From Pseudomonas putida (GTDB lineage: Bacteria > Pseudomonadota > Gammaproteobacteria > Pseudomonadales > Pseudomonadaceae), in assembly GCF_001941965.1 (NCBI RefSeq), contig NZ_MKZO01000047.1:284117-348116 (forward strand): 64,000 nucleotides of DNA, in the 5' to 3' direction. Position 1 is the first letter of the stretch. Every line of letters begins with the position of its first letter. Positions 7,573-16,852 of the stretch are shown here, piece after piece. The notes below the pieces were generated by a model. That model worked only from the letters and a program-made list of their open reading frames with translations. It was not told the DNA's origin and made no database searches. A program made the translations under genes and the position numbers.

Positions 7573-9426
7573 ATGCTTCGTGTTTTCGAACGCCGCCTCG
7601 ACCCATTCCCGCCTGACGAACTCCCGCCACCTCCCGTTGGCCTGCTGCGTTTCCTCTGGGCCTGCACCCGCGGCGCCCGGGGTTACGTGCTGCTTTTCGC
7701 CCTGTTGAGCGCCGCCGTTTCGATCTACGAAGCCTGGCTGTTTTCCTTCCTCGGCGAGGTCGTCGATCTGCTGTCCGCCTGGCAGGCCGGCGGTACGGCA
7801 GGCGAGCAGGAGAGCCGCGTGCTGTGGGGCATCGGCATCGTGCTGGTGACCAGCATCGGCCTGGTGGCGCTACGCACCATGGTTCAGCACCAGGTACTGG
7901 CGATCAACCTGCCGCTGCGCCTGCGCTGGGACTTCCACCGCCTGATGCTGCGCCAGAGCCTGTCGTTCTTCTCCGACGAGTTCTCCGGGCGGGTCACTAC
8001 CAAGGTGATGCAGACCGCGCTGGCGGTGCGCGAAGTGCTGTTCACCCTGATCGAGATCCTTCCCGGCATCGGCGTGTACTTCATCGCGATCATCGCCCTG
8101 GCCGGCGGCTTCGCCCTCAAGCTGATGCTGCCGTTCATTGCCTGGATCGTCCTGTTCGGCCTGGCCATGCTGTATTTCGTGCCGCGCCTGGGCAAGGTCG
8201 GCCAGGAGCAGGCCAATGCGCGTTCGTCCATGACCGGGCGGGTGTCGGATGCCTACACCAATATCACCACGGTCAAGCTGTTCTCCCATTCCAAGCGCGA
8301 GGCGCATTTCGCCCGCGCGGCGATGGAGGACTTCAAGGAAACCGGCTTCCGCCAGATGCGCCTGGTCAGCCTGTTCGAGATCGTCAACCAGGCCCTGGTG
8401 GTCGGCCTGATCATCGGTGCCGGCGGCTATTCCCTGTGGCTCTGGCACCAGGGCGATGTCGGTACCGGCGCGGTGGCGGCGATCACCGCCATGGCCCTGC
8501 GCATCAACGGCATGTCGCACTGGATCATGTGGCAGATGACCTCGCTGTTCGAAAGCATCGGCACCGTGCAGGACGGCATGCAGACCCTGACCCTGGGCCC
8601 CAAGGTGGTGGATGCCGACGACGCCGGCGAGTTGAAGACCTCCGGCGGTGCGGTGAGCTTCGACAACGTGTGCTTCAACTACAACGGCGAGCGCCAGGTC
8701 CTCGATGGCCTGAGCCTGAACATCCGTCCGGGCGAGAAGATCGGCCTGGTGGGCCGCTCCGGCGCCGGCAAGTCGACCCTGATCAACCTGCTGCTGCGCT
8801 TCTACGATGTCGACAGCGGCACGATCCGCATCGATGGCCAGGACATTTCCAAAGTCACCCAGGACAGCCTGCGCAGCGCCATTGGCATGGTCACCCAGGA
8901 CACCTCGCTGCTGCATCGCTCGATCCGCGACAACATCGCCTACGGCCGCCCGGAAGCTAGCGATGCGCAAGTCCGGGCGGCTGCGATCAACGCCCAGGCC
9001 GACGACTTCATCCGCCAGTTGAGCGACCGCCAGGGTCATAGCGGCTACGACACCCTGGTCGGCGAGCGCGGTATCAAGCTTTCCGGCGGCCAGCGCCAGC
9101 GCATCGCCATTGCCCGGGTGATGCTGAAGAACGCGCCGATCCTGCTGCTGGACGAAGCCACCAGCGCCCTAGACTCGGAAGTGGAGGTCGCCATCCAGGA
9201 AAGCCTCGACGAGATGATGCAGGGCAAGACCGTCATCGCCATCGCCCACCGGCTGTCTACCATTGCGGCCATGGATCGGTTGATCGTCATGGACAACGGT
9301 CAGATCATCGAGCAGGGCACCCACGCCGAACTGCTGGCGAAAAACGGCACCTACGCCCGGCTCTGGCAGCACCAGAGCGGTGGCTTCCTCGGTGAGGACC
9401 AGGGTGTGGTCGAGGCCGTGGAGTAA
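7573..9426 (+). CDS. ABC transporter, fused membrane and ATP-binding domains (MsbA-like exporter)
   Basis: A 617-residue half-transporter of the exporter class. The membrane domain spans about 30-330 with six predicted segments. The nucleotide-binding domain has Walker A GRSGAGKST at 394-402, signature LSGGQRQR at 503-510, Walker B ILLLDEAT at 523-530 and an H-loop histidine in AIAHRLST. It should work as a homodimer in the inner membrane, exporting a lipid, peptide or small molecule; the substrate is unknown. It is divergent from fecI, so siderophore export is possible but not shown. The nitrilase gene starts 23 bases downstream and is probably co-transcribed. Confidence 0.85.
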   Translation: MLRVFERRLDPFPPDELPPPPVGLLRFLWACTRGARGYVLLFALLSAAVSIYEAWLFSFLGEVVDLLSAWQAGGTAGEQESRVLWGIGIVLVTSIGLVALRTMVQHQVLAINLPLRLRWDFHRLMLRQSLSFFSDEFSGRVTTKVMQTALAVREVLFTLIEILPGIGVYFIAIIALAGGFALKLMLPFIAWIVLFGLAMLYFVPRLGKVGQEQANARSSMTGRVSDAYTNITTVKLFSHSKREAHFARAAMEDFKETGFRQMRLVSLFEIVNQALVVGLIIGAGGYSLWLWHQGDVGTGAVAAITAMALRINGMSHWIMWQMTSLFESIGTVQDGMQTLTLGPKVVDADDAGELKTSGGAVSFDNVCFNYNGERQVLDGLSLNIRPGEKIGLVGRSGAGKSTLINLLLRFYDVDSGTIRIDGQDISKVTQDSLRSAIGMVTQDTSLLHRSIRDNIAYGRPEASDAQVRAAAINAQADDFIRQLSDRQGHSGYDTLVGERGIKLSGGQRQRIAIARVMLKNAPILLLDEATSALDSEVEVAIQESLDEMMQGKTVIAIAHRLSTIAAMDRLIVMDNGQIIEQGTHAELLAKNGTYARLWQHQSGGFLGEDQGVVEAVE

Positions 9427-9449
9427 TGACGGATTCACAAGGAGCTGCA

Positions 9450-10181
9450 ATGAAACTGATCGCCGCACAGATCGCCTGCGTTCCTGGCGATGTCGAGCAC
9501 AACCTCGACAAGCATGTCGATATCATCGAGATCGCCGCCAGCCTGGGGGCCGATGCCATCGTCTTTCCGGAACTGTCCCTGACCGGTTATGAACCGCGCC
9601 TGGCCGAGGTGCTGGCGATGCAGCCGGAGGACGAGCGGCTGGATGTCTTCCAGTGGCTGAGCGACCGTTTCGGCCTGCTGATCGCCGTGGGGGCGCCGAT
9701 CCGCAAGGCCGGTGGCAACCGCATCGGCATGCTGGTGTTCCAGCCGGAGCTGCCGCGCAGCCTGTACTGCAAGCAGCGCCTGCATCCGGATGAGCTGCCG
9801 TTCTTCCTGCCGGGGGCCGGGCAAAGCCTGTTTACCCGCGGCGACTATCGTCTGGCCCCGGCCATCTGCTTCGAGTCGCTGCAAGCCGAGCATGCGCAAC
9901 ATGCCGCGCAGGCCGGAGCACAGGTGTATTTCACCAGCGTGGCCAAATCGCAGCGCGGGGTGGACAGCGCTTATGGGCATTACCCGATGATTGCCCGGGA
10001 GCATGGCATGACGGTACTGATGGCCAACTGCGTGGGGCGGGCGGATGACTCTATCGCGGCCGGGCAGTCGGGGGTGTGGAACGCCGAGGGCCTACTGGTG
10101 GCCGGGGCCGATGCGGTCAGCGAAGCGCTGGTGGTGTATGAGCTCGGGACCGGGGAGGGTGAGGTAATCGGGTTGCAGTGA
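9450..10181 (+). CDS. Carbon-nitrogen hydrolase (nitrilase superfamily amidase)
   Basis: A 243-residue nitrilase-superfamily enzyme with the full catalytic triad: Glu41 (FPELSLTGYE), Lys108 (LYCKQRLHPDE) and Cys140 (PAICFESL). Members hydrolyse amides, nitriles or carbamoyl groups through a cysteine thioester. The small size fits the amidase branch rather than true nitrilases. The ATG at 9450 is preferred because AAGGAG lies five bases upstream; an earlier ATG at 9426 overlaps the ABC transporter stop. The substrate is unknown. Its coupling to the exporter suggests a shared transcript. Confidence 0.82.
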   Translation: MKLIAAQIACVPGDVEHNLDKHVDIIEIAASLGADAIVFPELSLTGYEPRLAEVLAMQPEDERLDVFQWLSDRFGLLIAVGAPIRKAGGNRIGMLVFQPELPRSLYCKQRLHPDELPFFLPGAGQSLFTRGDYRLAPAICFESLQAEHAQHAAQAGAQVYFTSVAKSQRGVDSAYGHYPMIAREHGMTVLMANCVGRADDSIAAGQSGVWNAEGLLVAGADAVSEALVVYELGTGEGEVIGLQ

Positions 10182-10401
10182 CGCCCGGGAAGCGATGAGG
10201 ACTCTTTGCGGGCTGCGTTGTCATGCGCAGAACAGTGCTCGAGCACTGCGCTGGCTTGTCGGAGTGCCGAACCGTTCGCCATTCGCCATGCCGCCGACAG
10301 CCAGCCCGTCGCCAGCAATGACCACGCGCCGGGGCGTGCTGCCAACCGGCGCGTGGATATCCATCTGTTGCCTCAGGCCCAGGGCTGTGGGGCGTGAATC
10401 G
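10182..10401. other. Intergenic region without recognisable gene
   Basis: This 220-base space separates the convergent nitrilase-family and permease genes. Open frames here have no family resemblance and no clear ribosome site. No strong terminator or REP was seen. Confidence 0.4.
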
Positions 10402-11802
10402 TCAGGCCTGGCCGCAGGCCTGCGCACCGAGCCCCTGCCGGCGTGAACGCATCACCCCCAGCAACGCAATGCCCCCCGCCAACGCCAGCGTCGCCGTCAC
10501 TTCCAGGCGGTGCGCCGGCATCACGAACATCACCCCCAGGGCGAACACGATAAAGGCGATCACCGCCAGGGTCAGCCAGGGGAACAGCCACATGCGGAAC
10601 TCCAGCGCCTTGCCTTCACGGCGCAGGATGCCGCGCATGCGCAGTTGCGAGCAGGCGATCACCAGGTACACCAGCAGGGCGATCGACCCGGACGTGGCCA
10701 GCAGGAACTGGAACACGTGGGCCGGGGCGAAATAGTTGACCACCGTGGCGAGCATGCCGATCAGGGTGCTGGCGATCACTGCTGCGCGCGGTACGCCGCG
10801 GGATGAAGTGCGTTGCAGCAGCGCCGGGGCGTCGCCGCGTTTGCCGAGGGAGAAGACCATCCGCGAGGAGATGTAGATTGACGAGTTCAGGCAACTGGCG
10901 ACCGCCACCAGCACCACCGCGTCCACCAGCAGCTTGGCGTAGGGAATCTGCATGATTTCCAGGGCGCGCTGGTAGGAGCCCTGGACCGGCAGCAGCGGGT
11001 CGTTCCACGGCACGATGGAAATGATCACGAAGATCGACAGCAGGTAGAACACGCTGATCCGCCAGATCACCGAGCGGGTGGCGCGGGCGATGTTGCCGGC
11101 GGGGTTGCTGGACTCCGAGGCGGCGATGGTCACGGCTTCGGTGCCCATGAAGCTGAACATGGTGGTGAGCAGGGCGCCGATGATCGCGGTCCAGCCGTTG
11201 GGCAGGAAGCCGCCCTGGGTCTGCAGGAGCTGGTTCAGGCCGCTGACCTCGCGACCTGGCAGGCCGCCGAGCAGGGCGAAGAAGCCCAGGCCGATGAAGG
11301 CCACGATGGCGATGATCTTGAGCATGGCGAACCAGAACTCGAACTCGCCGTACTTGCCGACGCTGGCCAGGTTGGTGGTGGTCAGGGCCACGGTCAGGCC
11401 GAGGGCGAACAGCCAGGCATCGACCTGCGGGAACCAGGCATTGAGTACCACGCCGGCGGCGATGGCTTCGATGGGGATCACCAGCACCCAGAACCACCAG
11501 TACAGCCAGCCGATGCTGAACCCGGCCCAGCGCCCGATGGCGCGGTCGGCGTAGGTGGAGAAGGAGCCGGTATCGGGGCTGGCGACCGCCATTTCCCCGA
11601 GCATGCGCATCACCAGCACCACCAGGGAGCCGGCCATGACGTAGGCGAGAATGGCGGCGGGGCCGGCGGCGGCAATGGCATGTCCGGAACCGACGAACAG
11701 TCCGGCGCCGATCACCCCGGCGATGGACAGCATGGTGACATGGCGCGGTTTGAAACCCTGCGCCAGTTGTGCACGATCACGCGACGTGGAGGGTGTATTC
11801 AT
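10402..11802 (-). CDS. gabP: Amino acid permease, GABA permease-like (APC family)
   Basis: A 466-residue inner-membrane transporter with about 12 hydrophobic helices. Stretches closely resemble E. coli GabP: HVTMLSIAGVIGAGLFVGS, MLGEMAVASPDTGSFSTYAD, GWLYWWFWVLVIPIEA, SFMGTEAVTIAASES and YAKLLVDAVVLVAVASCLNS. It should import gamma-aminobutyrate or a related amino acid with protons. It is a single gene, with a convergent neighbour on its 3' side and about 250 bases without a gene upstream, so it has its own promoter. The exact substrate is not proven by sequence. Confidence 0.82.
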   Translation of the reverse strand: MNTPSTSRDRAQLAQGFKPRHVTMLSIAGVIGAGLFVGSGHAIAAAGPAAILAYVMAGSLVVLVMRMLGEMAVASPDTGSFSTYADRAIGRWAGFSIGWLYWWFWVLVIPIEAIAAGVVLNAWFPQVDAWLFALGLTVALTTTNLASVGKYGEFEFWFAMLKIIAIVAFIGLGFFALLGGLPGREVSGLNQLLQTQGGFLPNGWTAIIGALLTTMFSFMGTEAVTIAASESSNPAGNIARATRSVIWRISVFYLLSIFVIISIVPWNDPLLPVQGSYQRALEIMQIPYAKLLVDAVVLVAVASCLNSSIYISSRMVFSLGKRGDAPALLQRTSSRGVPRAAVIASTLIGMLATVVNYFAPAHVFQFLLATSGSIALLVYLVIACSQLRMRGILRREGKALEFRMWLFPWLTLAVIAFIVFALGVMFVMPAHRLEVTATLALAGGIALLGVMRSRRQGLGAQACGQA

Positions 11803-12003
11803 CCTGAAGGCCTTTTGTTATTGGACTTGTTATGCAATGGCACTGAAGGACTGCGCTCGGGCACGCAGCGCAGCCCTGTGCCGAAGCTAGGCCGTTACGG
11901 AAGGTGTCTGTTGCCTGGGTTTGCCGCGTTCATTGCTGAAAGCGACATTGGCATGCCGGAGGGCGGTGCTGCGGCGAACACAATTCTGTGGCTCGCCCAG
12001 CTC

Positions 12004-12038
12004 CCTGTGTGGAGCTGGCTTGCCAGCGATGAGGCCTG
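12004..12038 (+). repeat. Single REP arm
   Basis: The bases contain GGAGCTGGCTTGCCAGCGAT followed by GAGGCC, the same REP unit found elsewhere, but without the inverted partner. It lies between the permease promoter region and the end of the DUF1444-like gene. Confidence 0.7.
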
Positions 12039-12056
12039 GAGGACGACGAAGCCTGT

Positions 12057-13280
12057 TCAGCCAAGCACCGCCATCTGCCCCAACTGCTCCGGCAAGGGAA
12101 ACCCCAAGGTCCGATACCGCGGCGGATACAGGCTGACCTGCTCCAGCAAGCCACCGGCCTTGCTCTCCAGCTCCGCCCATGCCACCAGCCGCGTATTGCT
12201 CACCCCGTCCGGCCCCAGTTCCACCAGGGCCACCCGGTCAGTGCGCGGCAGCAGGCTGTTTACCGTCTGCGTCCAACTGCACATGGAGAAGGTGCGACCA
12301 CCGCTGTCAGCCAGTTCGTAGAGCATGTAGCTGGCGACGAACAGGTCCTCGCTGCGCGCTTCGTGGAGCTTGTCGAGCAGTTCCTTCTGCGCGTGATAGG
12401 CGCCTTGCAGCAGCAGGTGGTCGAGGGTGGCGAGGCGGGCGAGCAGCATGTCGTCACTGGATTTGAACGCCACTACGCGCTGGTCCTGGTAAGTGAAGAT
12501 CTGGCTGGACACCGGGCGGCCGTTTTCCTGGGCCTTGAAGCTCAGCTCGACCATCTGCCGCAACGCCGCCGGGTCATGGTCGCCGGCCACCAGCAGAACG
12601 TCGTTGGTGGGGATCATGAACACCGGCTGCCCCTTGATCGGCGCCCGTTGCAGGACATCCGGGAGCAAGGCGCGGCTGACGTCGTAACCATCGTTCCAGC
12701 GGCCGATGTACAGGCCCGGGACGATCTCCTCGAACGCTTCGGGCGTGCTCGCCCGGAGGTTGTCGCGGGCGATGCCCAAGGCATCGTCCATGCTCAGGCC
12801 CCAGCCTGGTTCCGGGCCCTTGGTCAGGGTCGAGGTGGATTCCGGATGGTCGATGGCCAGGAGGATCACGCAGTCCTTGCCGAGGCTGCGGTGGATCACC
12901 TCGTAGCCGGCGCCGCCGGCTTCGCTGCGCAGATGGTGCAGGCGCACCTCTTCGAGCATGGCCAGGTTGCGGATCACCGGGCGCAGCAGCGGGCGCACCT
13001 CGTCGAGGCTGCGCGCGGCCTTGTCCCGCGAACGTAGCAGGGTCGCCACGTAGCCTTCGAGCACCGCGCTCTGTTTCGGGCGCTCGGCGTTTCGATAATC
13101 GCGAAAGGCGTTGTGCAGGTTGAAGTAGGCGCCATCGCCGTGGCGCAGCCGGAACTCGTCCGGCAGGTAGTCCAGCGGCTCTCGATAACCTGCGCTGCGG
13201 GCGGCTTCGATCATCTTGCGGGCGAAGCCGTGTTCGTCGAGGGGGCGGTTGAAGACTTTGTCGAGCAGGGCGCCGAGCAC
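12057..13280 (-). CDS. DUF1444-like protein of unknown function
   Basis: A 407-residue soluble protein with no signal peptide or membrane segment. The central part, with WNDGYDVSRALLPDVL followed by QPVFMIPTNDVLLVAGDHD, resembles the DUF1444 (YtpQ) family. The assignment is tentative because this protein is longer than the Bacillus member. The start is a GTG at 13280 with a strong GGAGGAG about five bases upstream. It stands alone, divergent from yghU across 207 bases. No catalytic motif was recognised. Confidence 0.6.
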   Translation of the reverse strand: MLGALLDKVFNRPLDEHGFARKMIEAARSAGYREPLDYLPDEFRLRHGDGAYFNLHNAFRDYRNAERPKQSAVLEGYVATLLRSRDKAARSLDEVRPLLRPVIRNLAMLEEVRLHHLRSEAGGAGYEVIHRSLGKDCVILLAIDHPESTSTLTKGPEPGWGLSMDDALGIARDNLRASTPEAFEEIVPGLYIGRWNDGYDVSRALLPDVLQRAPIKGQPVFMIPTNDVLLVAGDHDPAALRQMVELSFKAQENGRPVSSQIFTYQDQRVVAFKSSDDMLLARLATLDHLLLQGAYHAQKELLDKLHEARSEDLFVASYMLYELADSGGRTFSMCSWTQTVNSLLPRTDRVALVELGPDGVSNTRLVAWAELESKAGGLLEQVSLYPPRYRTLGFPLPEQLGQMAVLG

Positions 13281-13487
13281 GTGGGGCTCCTCCGTGAGTG
13301 GCAGTGGTCCATGACCCCGCGCGGCAACAGCGCGAGCCTGTAGATGACCGTGTTCAGCGAGGGAAATTCACTCATAGGGGCAAACCCGTCCCGGGCAATC
13401 CTTCCAAAAACTGAACCCGGGCTTGCCTCGCGCTGCCGAAATCCCTGATAAAGACTCGTTTCCGAGCCGATCAAGGAGGGCTTTTCC

Positions 13488-14327
13488 GTGTCAGACAAAC
13501 CCTATACCCCGCCCAGGGTCTGGACCTGGGACAAGGCCAGCGGTGGCCAGTTCGCCAACATCAACCGGCCGATCGCCGGTGCGACCCATGAGCGCGAACT
13601 GCCCCAGGGCCGCCATCCGCTGCAGCTGTATTCCCTGGCCACACCTAACGGCGCCAAGGTCGGCATCCTGCTCGAGGAGTTGCTCGCGGCCGGCTTCAAG
13701 GATGCCGAGTACGACGCCTGGCTGATCCGCATCGGCGAGGGCGACCAGTTCGGCAGCGGCTTCGTCGAGCTCAATCCCAACTCGAAAATCCCGGCGCTGC
13801 TGGACACCCGGCAGAAACCGGCGGTGCGCCTGTTCGAGTCCGGCTCGATCCTGCTGTACCTGGCCGACTCCTTCGGCGCCTTCATCCCCAAGGACCCGGC
13901 CAGGCGCGCCGAATGCCTGAACTGGCTGTTCTGGCAGATGAGCGGCGCCGGTTTCGTCGGTGGCGGCTTCGGGCATTTCTATGCCTATGCGCCGGAAAAG
14001 TTCGAGTACCCGATCAACCGCTACACCATGGAGGTCAAGCGCCTGCTCGACGTGCTGGACCGGCAATTGGCGGAAAACCGCTATGTCGCCGGGGACGAAT
14101 ACAGCATCGCCGATATCGCCTGCTGGCCCTGGTTCGGCGAAATGCTGCGCAACAAGGTGTATGGCGCTGCCGAATTCCTCGACGCTGCCAGCTACACCCA
14201 TGTGCTGCGCTGGGCCAACGAGATTGCCGAGCGCCCGGCGGTCAAGCGCGGGCAGCGGGTGAACAAGACCTGGGGGGATGAGGCGGAGCAGTTGCCGGAG
14301 CGGCATGCGGCGAGTGATTTCGACTGA
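13488..14327 (+). CDS. yghU: Glutathione-dependent disulfide-bond oxidoreductase YghU
   Basis: A 279-residue glutathione transferase family protein nearly collinear with E. coli YghU: VWTWDKASGGQFANINRP, HPLQLYSLATPNGAKV, DAWLIRIGEGDQF and NPNSKIPAL. The thioredoxin-like N-terminal domain (to about 130) binds glutathione, with FESGSILLYL as the gamma-glutamyl contact. The helical C-terminal domain contains YTIADIA-type motif YSIADIACWPWFG. The family has disulfide-bond reductase and organic-peroxide activity in the cytosol. The start is GTG at 13488 with AAGGAGGG seven bases upstream. Confidence 0.93.
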   Translation: MSDKPYTPPRVWTWDKASGGQFANINRPIAGATHERELPQGRHPLQLYSLATPNGAKVGILLEELLAAGFKDAEYDAWLIRIGEGDQFGSGFVELNPNSKIPALLDTRQKPAVRLFESGSILLYLADSFGAFIPKDPARRAECLNWLFWQMSGAGFVGGGFGHFYAYAPEKFEYPINRYTMEVKRLLDVLDRQLAENRYVAGDEYSIADIACWPWFGEMLRNKVYGAAEFLDAASYTHVLRWANEIAERPAVKRGQRVNKTWGDEAEQLPERHAASDFD

Positions 14328-14348
14328 TCGTCGCGGCGAGCGCAGTGG

Positions 14349-15515
14349 TCAGGTTCTGCAAGCCAGTCGCCAGGCCACCCAGCGCCCACCACTCACGAGC
14401 CAGACCACACCGGCAATCACCCCGACGCTGACCTGCATCCCCTGCACCCCGCCATGGCTGATCAGCTTGCCGGCGACGAAGGGGAAGCCGAACACTCCGA
14501 TGAAATACGACAGGCTGAACAGCAGCAAGGCCTGCGCCGTCAGGCCCTGGGGCGCTTCATTGGCGGCGAGGCCGTTGATCACCGAGTAGTTCAGGCCATA
14601 GCCGACGCCGAGCAGTGCTGCCATCAACAGATAGCCGACGCTGTCATGTACCCAGCCGCCAAAGCCCAGTACCGCCAGGAGCATCAGGCTGGTCAGCACC
14701 CAGGCGCTGGCGAACGGATTGCGCTTGACCACCCAGCCGGCGATCAGCAGCCGACAGCAGATCGCCGCGCCCATGAAGCCGATGAAGAACAGCGAATAAT
14801 CCAGCCCCAGGCTCGCCGCGTAGCTGGTCTGGAAGCTGCCCATGCCGCCGAAGATCGCGCCGCCGAGGCCGACCAGCAGGATCGAGAATGCCGAGCGTGA
14901 GCCCAGTACCCGGCCGGTGGCGGCGAGGCTGATCTGCTCCCGTTCGGCGGGTTTCTGTCCGTCCAGGCCTGCACCAAGGCGCCAGAAATAGATGGCGCTC
15001 AAGGTCGCCGCCACGGCGGCACCGAAGAATGCGGTTTGCACCGGCAGGCCGCCGAGGCTGGCCAGCTTGCCCAGCAACGGTCCGCTGCCGATGCCGCTGA
15101 GCATGCTGCCGGAAAGCAGGGCGAAGCAGTGGGTGCGGCGCGCGGGCTCGACCATGGCCGCGACCATGATCGGGCCAAGGGTGTAGAAAATGCCCCAGCC
15201 AATGCCGAGCAGCACGCCGCAGCCCAGCAGGGCATTGCCCAGGCCGGGCACCAGGGCGAAGCCCAGCGAGGCCAGGACCAGTGAGACCGCTGCCCAGGCC
15301 ACGCCACGGGCAGCGCCGATGCGCTGCATCAGGTGGCCGGAAAGCAGGACTGCGACCAGGGTAGTGCACATGGCCACGGCGAACACCTGGCCGGCGTCGC
15401 GCTCGTTACCGCCGAAAGAGTGCACCAGCAGCGACAGGAGGAAGGTCGCACCGTAGGAAATGGACAGCAGGAAGCAGGCGATGCAGAACAGGGTGAAGCG
15501 GGAACTGGCGGACAT
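14349..15515 (-). CDS. MFS transporter
   Basis: A 388-residue inner-membrane protein with 12 predicted helices typical of the major facilitator superfamily, including a charged loop after helix 2 (GHLMQRIGAARG). The substrate cannot be inferred. The ATG at 15515 was chosen because GGAAGG lies just upstream; the frame continues to 15554. It converges on yghU with only 21 bases between stops. No partner gene is adjacent on its own strand. Confidence 0.8.
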   Translation of the reverse strand: MSASSRFTLFCIACFLLSISYGATFLLSLLVHSFGGNERDAGQVFAVAMCTTLVAVLLSGHLMQRIGAARGVAWAAVSLVLASLGFALVPGLGNALLGCGVLLGIGWGIFYTLGPIMVAAMVEPARRTHCFALLSGSMLSGIGSGPLLGKLASLGGLPVQTAFFGAAVAATLSAIYFWRLGAGLDGQKPAEREQISLAATGRVLGSRSAFSILLVGLGGAIFGGMGSFQTSYAASLGLDYSLFFIGFMGAAICCRLLIAGWVVKRNPFASAWVLTSLMLLAVLGFGGWVHDSVGYLLMAALLGVGYGLNYSVINGLAANEAPQGLTAQALLLFSLSYFIGVFGFPFVAGKLISHGGVQGMQVSVGVIAGVVWLVSGGRWVAWRLACRT

Positions 15516-15624
15516 TGATACCTTCCGGGTCGGGGGAAGGTGTCGTTCTAGCATGGGCGGGGTGGGGGATTGTCATGGGAATGGTGGAGTTGAGTCAGGC
15601 AGATATTAATCTGTCGTTCGCCCG

Positions 15625-15708
15625 GGCCTCATCGCTGGCAAGCCAGCTCCCACAGGTATCGCGTGCGCCGCTGAACCTGTGGGAGCTGGCTTGCCAGCGA
15701 TGAGGCCC
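15625..15708. repeat. REP pair (inverted REP elements)
   Basis: Two copies of the REP unit with core GAGCTGGCTTGCCAGC lie head to head about 30 bases apart, flanked by GGCCTC and GAGGCC. They sit between the MFS gene promoter and the end of the DHOD-like gene. Confidence 0.9.
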
Positions 15709-15778
15709 TGAAGAACACTCTCAACCTCTCAGGGTGCCAGCATCCGCCAACTCTCAGTGATCTCCCGACACAACCGCT

Positions 15779-16852
15779 TCACTCGGGAGACCCCGTCGGC
15801 TTTGGGGCGAAGCCCTGCCACCAGCCCGGTCGGTCGGCCTGTTGCTGGTAGCTCTCGACCCGATCCGCCGCACTGCCGAGCAAGGCCTCGACACTGCTGT
15901 CGCGACTGGCGACGTAGGCATCCAGCTCCTCGACGGCCCGGCTCAGGACTTCATAGCCGCCGGTAAACACCGCCGACGTCATCTCCGTGGCACAGGCCCC
16001 GGCCAACAGGAAGCGCGCCACATCCAGCCCGTTGCGCGCACCATTGGTGGCGATCAGCGGATAGTCATCGGCCATGGCCTTGCGCGTCAGCATCAGCCAG
16101 CGCGCCGTGAGGGGCAGGGCCCAGGCACCGCCGATGGCGGCACTGGTGCCCAGCAGCGGCAAACCGGTGTCGAGGTCCGGCAGGAAGCCCATGAAGCGCC
16201 CCATCATCACCACGCTGTCAGCCCCGCCACGGCGTGCCGCCTGGGCCAGGCCGACGACATCCTCGCTTTGCCCGGTGAGCTTGATCCACAGCGGCAGGCG
16301 GGTCGCTTCGCGGATCCTGCGGACGATCGTCTCGATCCGCGCCGCGCCACGTTCCAGGACGATGGCGCCCTTGGCCGCTTCCTCGCCATGGGGCGCACCG
16401 ATATTCAGCTCCAGCACCCGCAACCCGGCCTGCTCGATGCGCCGGGCAAATTCGGCGCATTGCTCCAGGTCGCTGAGGATCAGGCTCGGCACCACATAGC
16501 TGTCCAGCATCCGCGCTTCGCGGTCGAGCCCGGCCAGTTCTTCCAGCCACTGGTCGAAGTCCCGCTGGACCAGCCCGGAGCGCCCGAACAGATGGGCATC
16601 GGCCGGCGGCGCGAAGTTCCACGGCAGGCGCCGCCAGTGGCTGTCCAGCAGCACGTAGTCGGTCTTGTCCAGCTGGGCCTTGGCGGCCTGGGACTCGTTG
16701 GTGGATTTCGCCACCACCGCCCCGGCGCCGCTGTGCAGGGCGGCGCGGATCGCCTCGGCGGTCATGGTCTGCTCGCCGGCGCCGCAGATCACCGGGTTCT
16801 TCAGGGTCAGGTTGCCGATGCGGGTGGTGAGTCGGGTCATGACGGCGCTCAC
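15779..16852 (-). CDS. Dihydroorotate dehydrogenase-like flavoprotein
   Basis: A 357-residue protein with the FMN-binding TIM-barrel of the dihydroorotate/dihydropyrimidine dehydrogenase family. Motifs include IGNLTLKNPVICGAGEQT at the start, LELNIGAPHGEEA in the middle, LWIKLTGQ, and LIATNGARNG for phosphate binding. The [Fe-S] domain of PreA is absent. It could oxidise or reduce a C=C or C-N bond in a ring compound. It is the last gene of the cupin-aldolase-amidohydrolase operon. Its start is either GTG at 16852, overlapping the DUF6282 stop as GTGA, or ATG at 16840. Pyrimidine biosynthesis is unlikely given the context. Confidence 0.75.
   Translation of the reverse strand: MSAVMTRLTTRIGNLTLKNPVICGAGEQTMTAEAIRAALHSGAGAVVAKSTNESQAAKAQLDKTDYVLLDSHWRRLPWNFAPPADAHLFGRSGLVQRDFDQWLEELAGLDREARMLDSYVVPSLILSDLEQCAEFARRIEQAGLRVLELNIGAPHGEEAAKGAIVLERGAARIETIVRRIREATRLPLWIKLTGQSEDVVGLAQAARRGGADSVVMMGRFMGFLPDLDTGLPLLGTSAAIGGAWALPLTARWLMLTRKAMADDYPLIATNGARNGLDVARFLLAGACATEMTSAVFTGGYEVLSRAVEELDAYVASRDSSVEALLGSAADRVESYQQQADRPGWWQGFAPKPTGSPE

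Noticed and set aside
15779..16852. Pyrimidine biosynthesis gene pyrD
   Set aside because: The protein is a member of the wider family but lies in a catabolic operon with an aldolase and an amidohydrolase, and its start does not match housekeeping PyrD.
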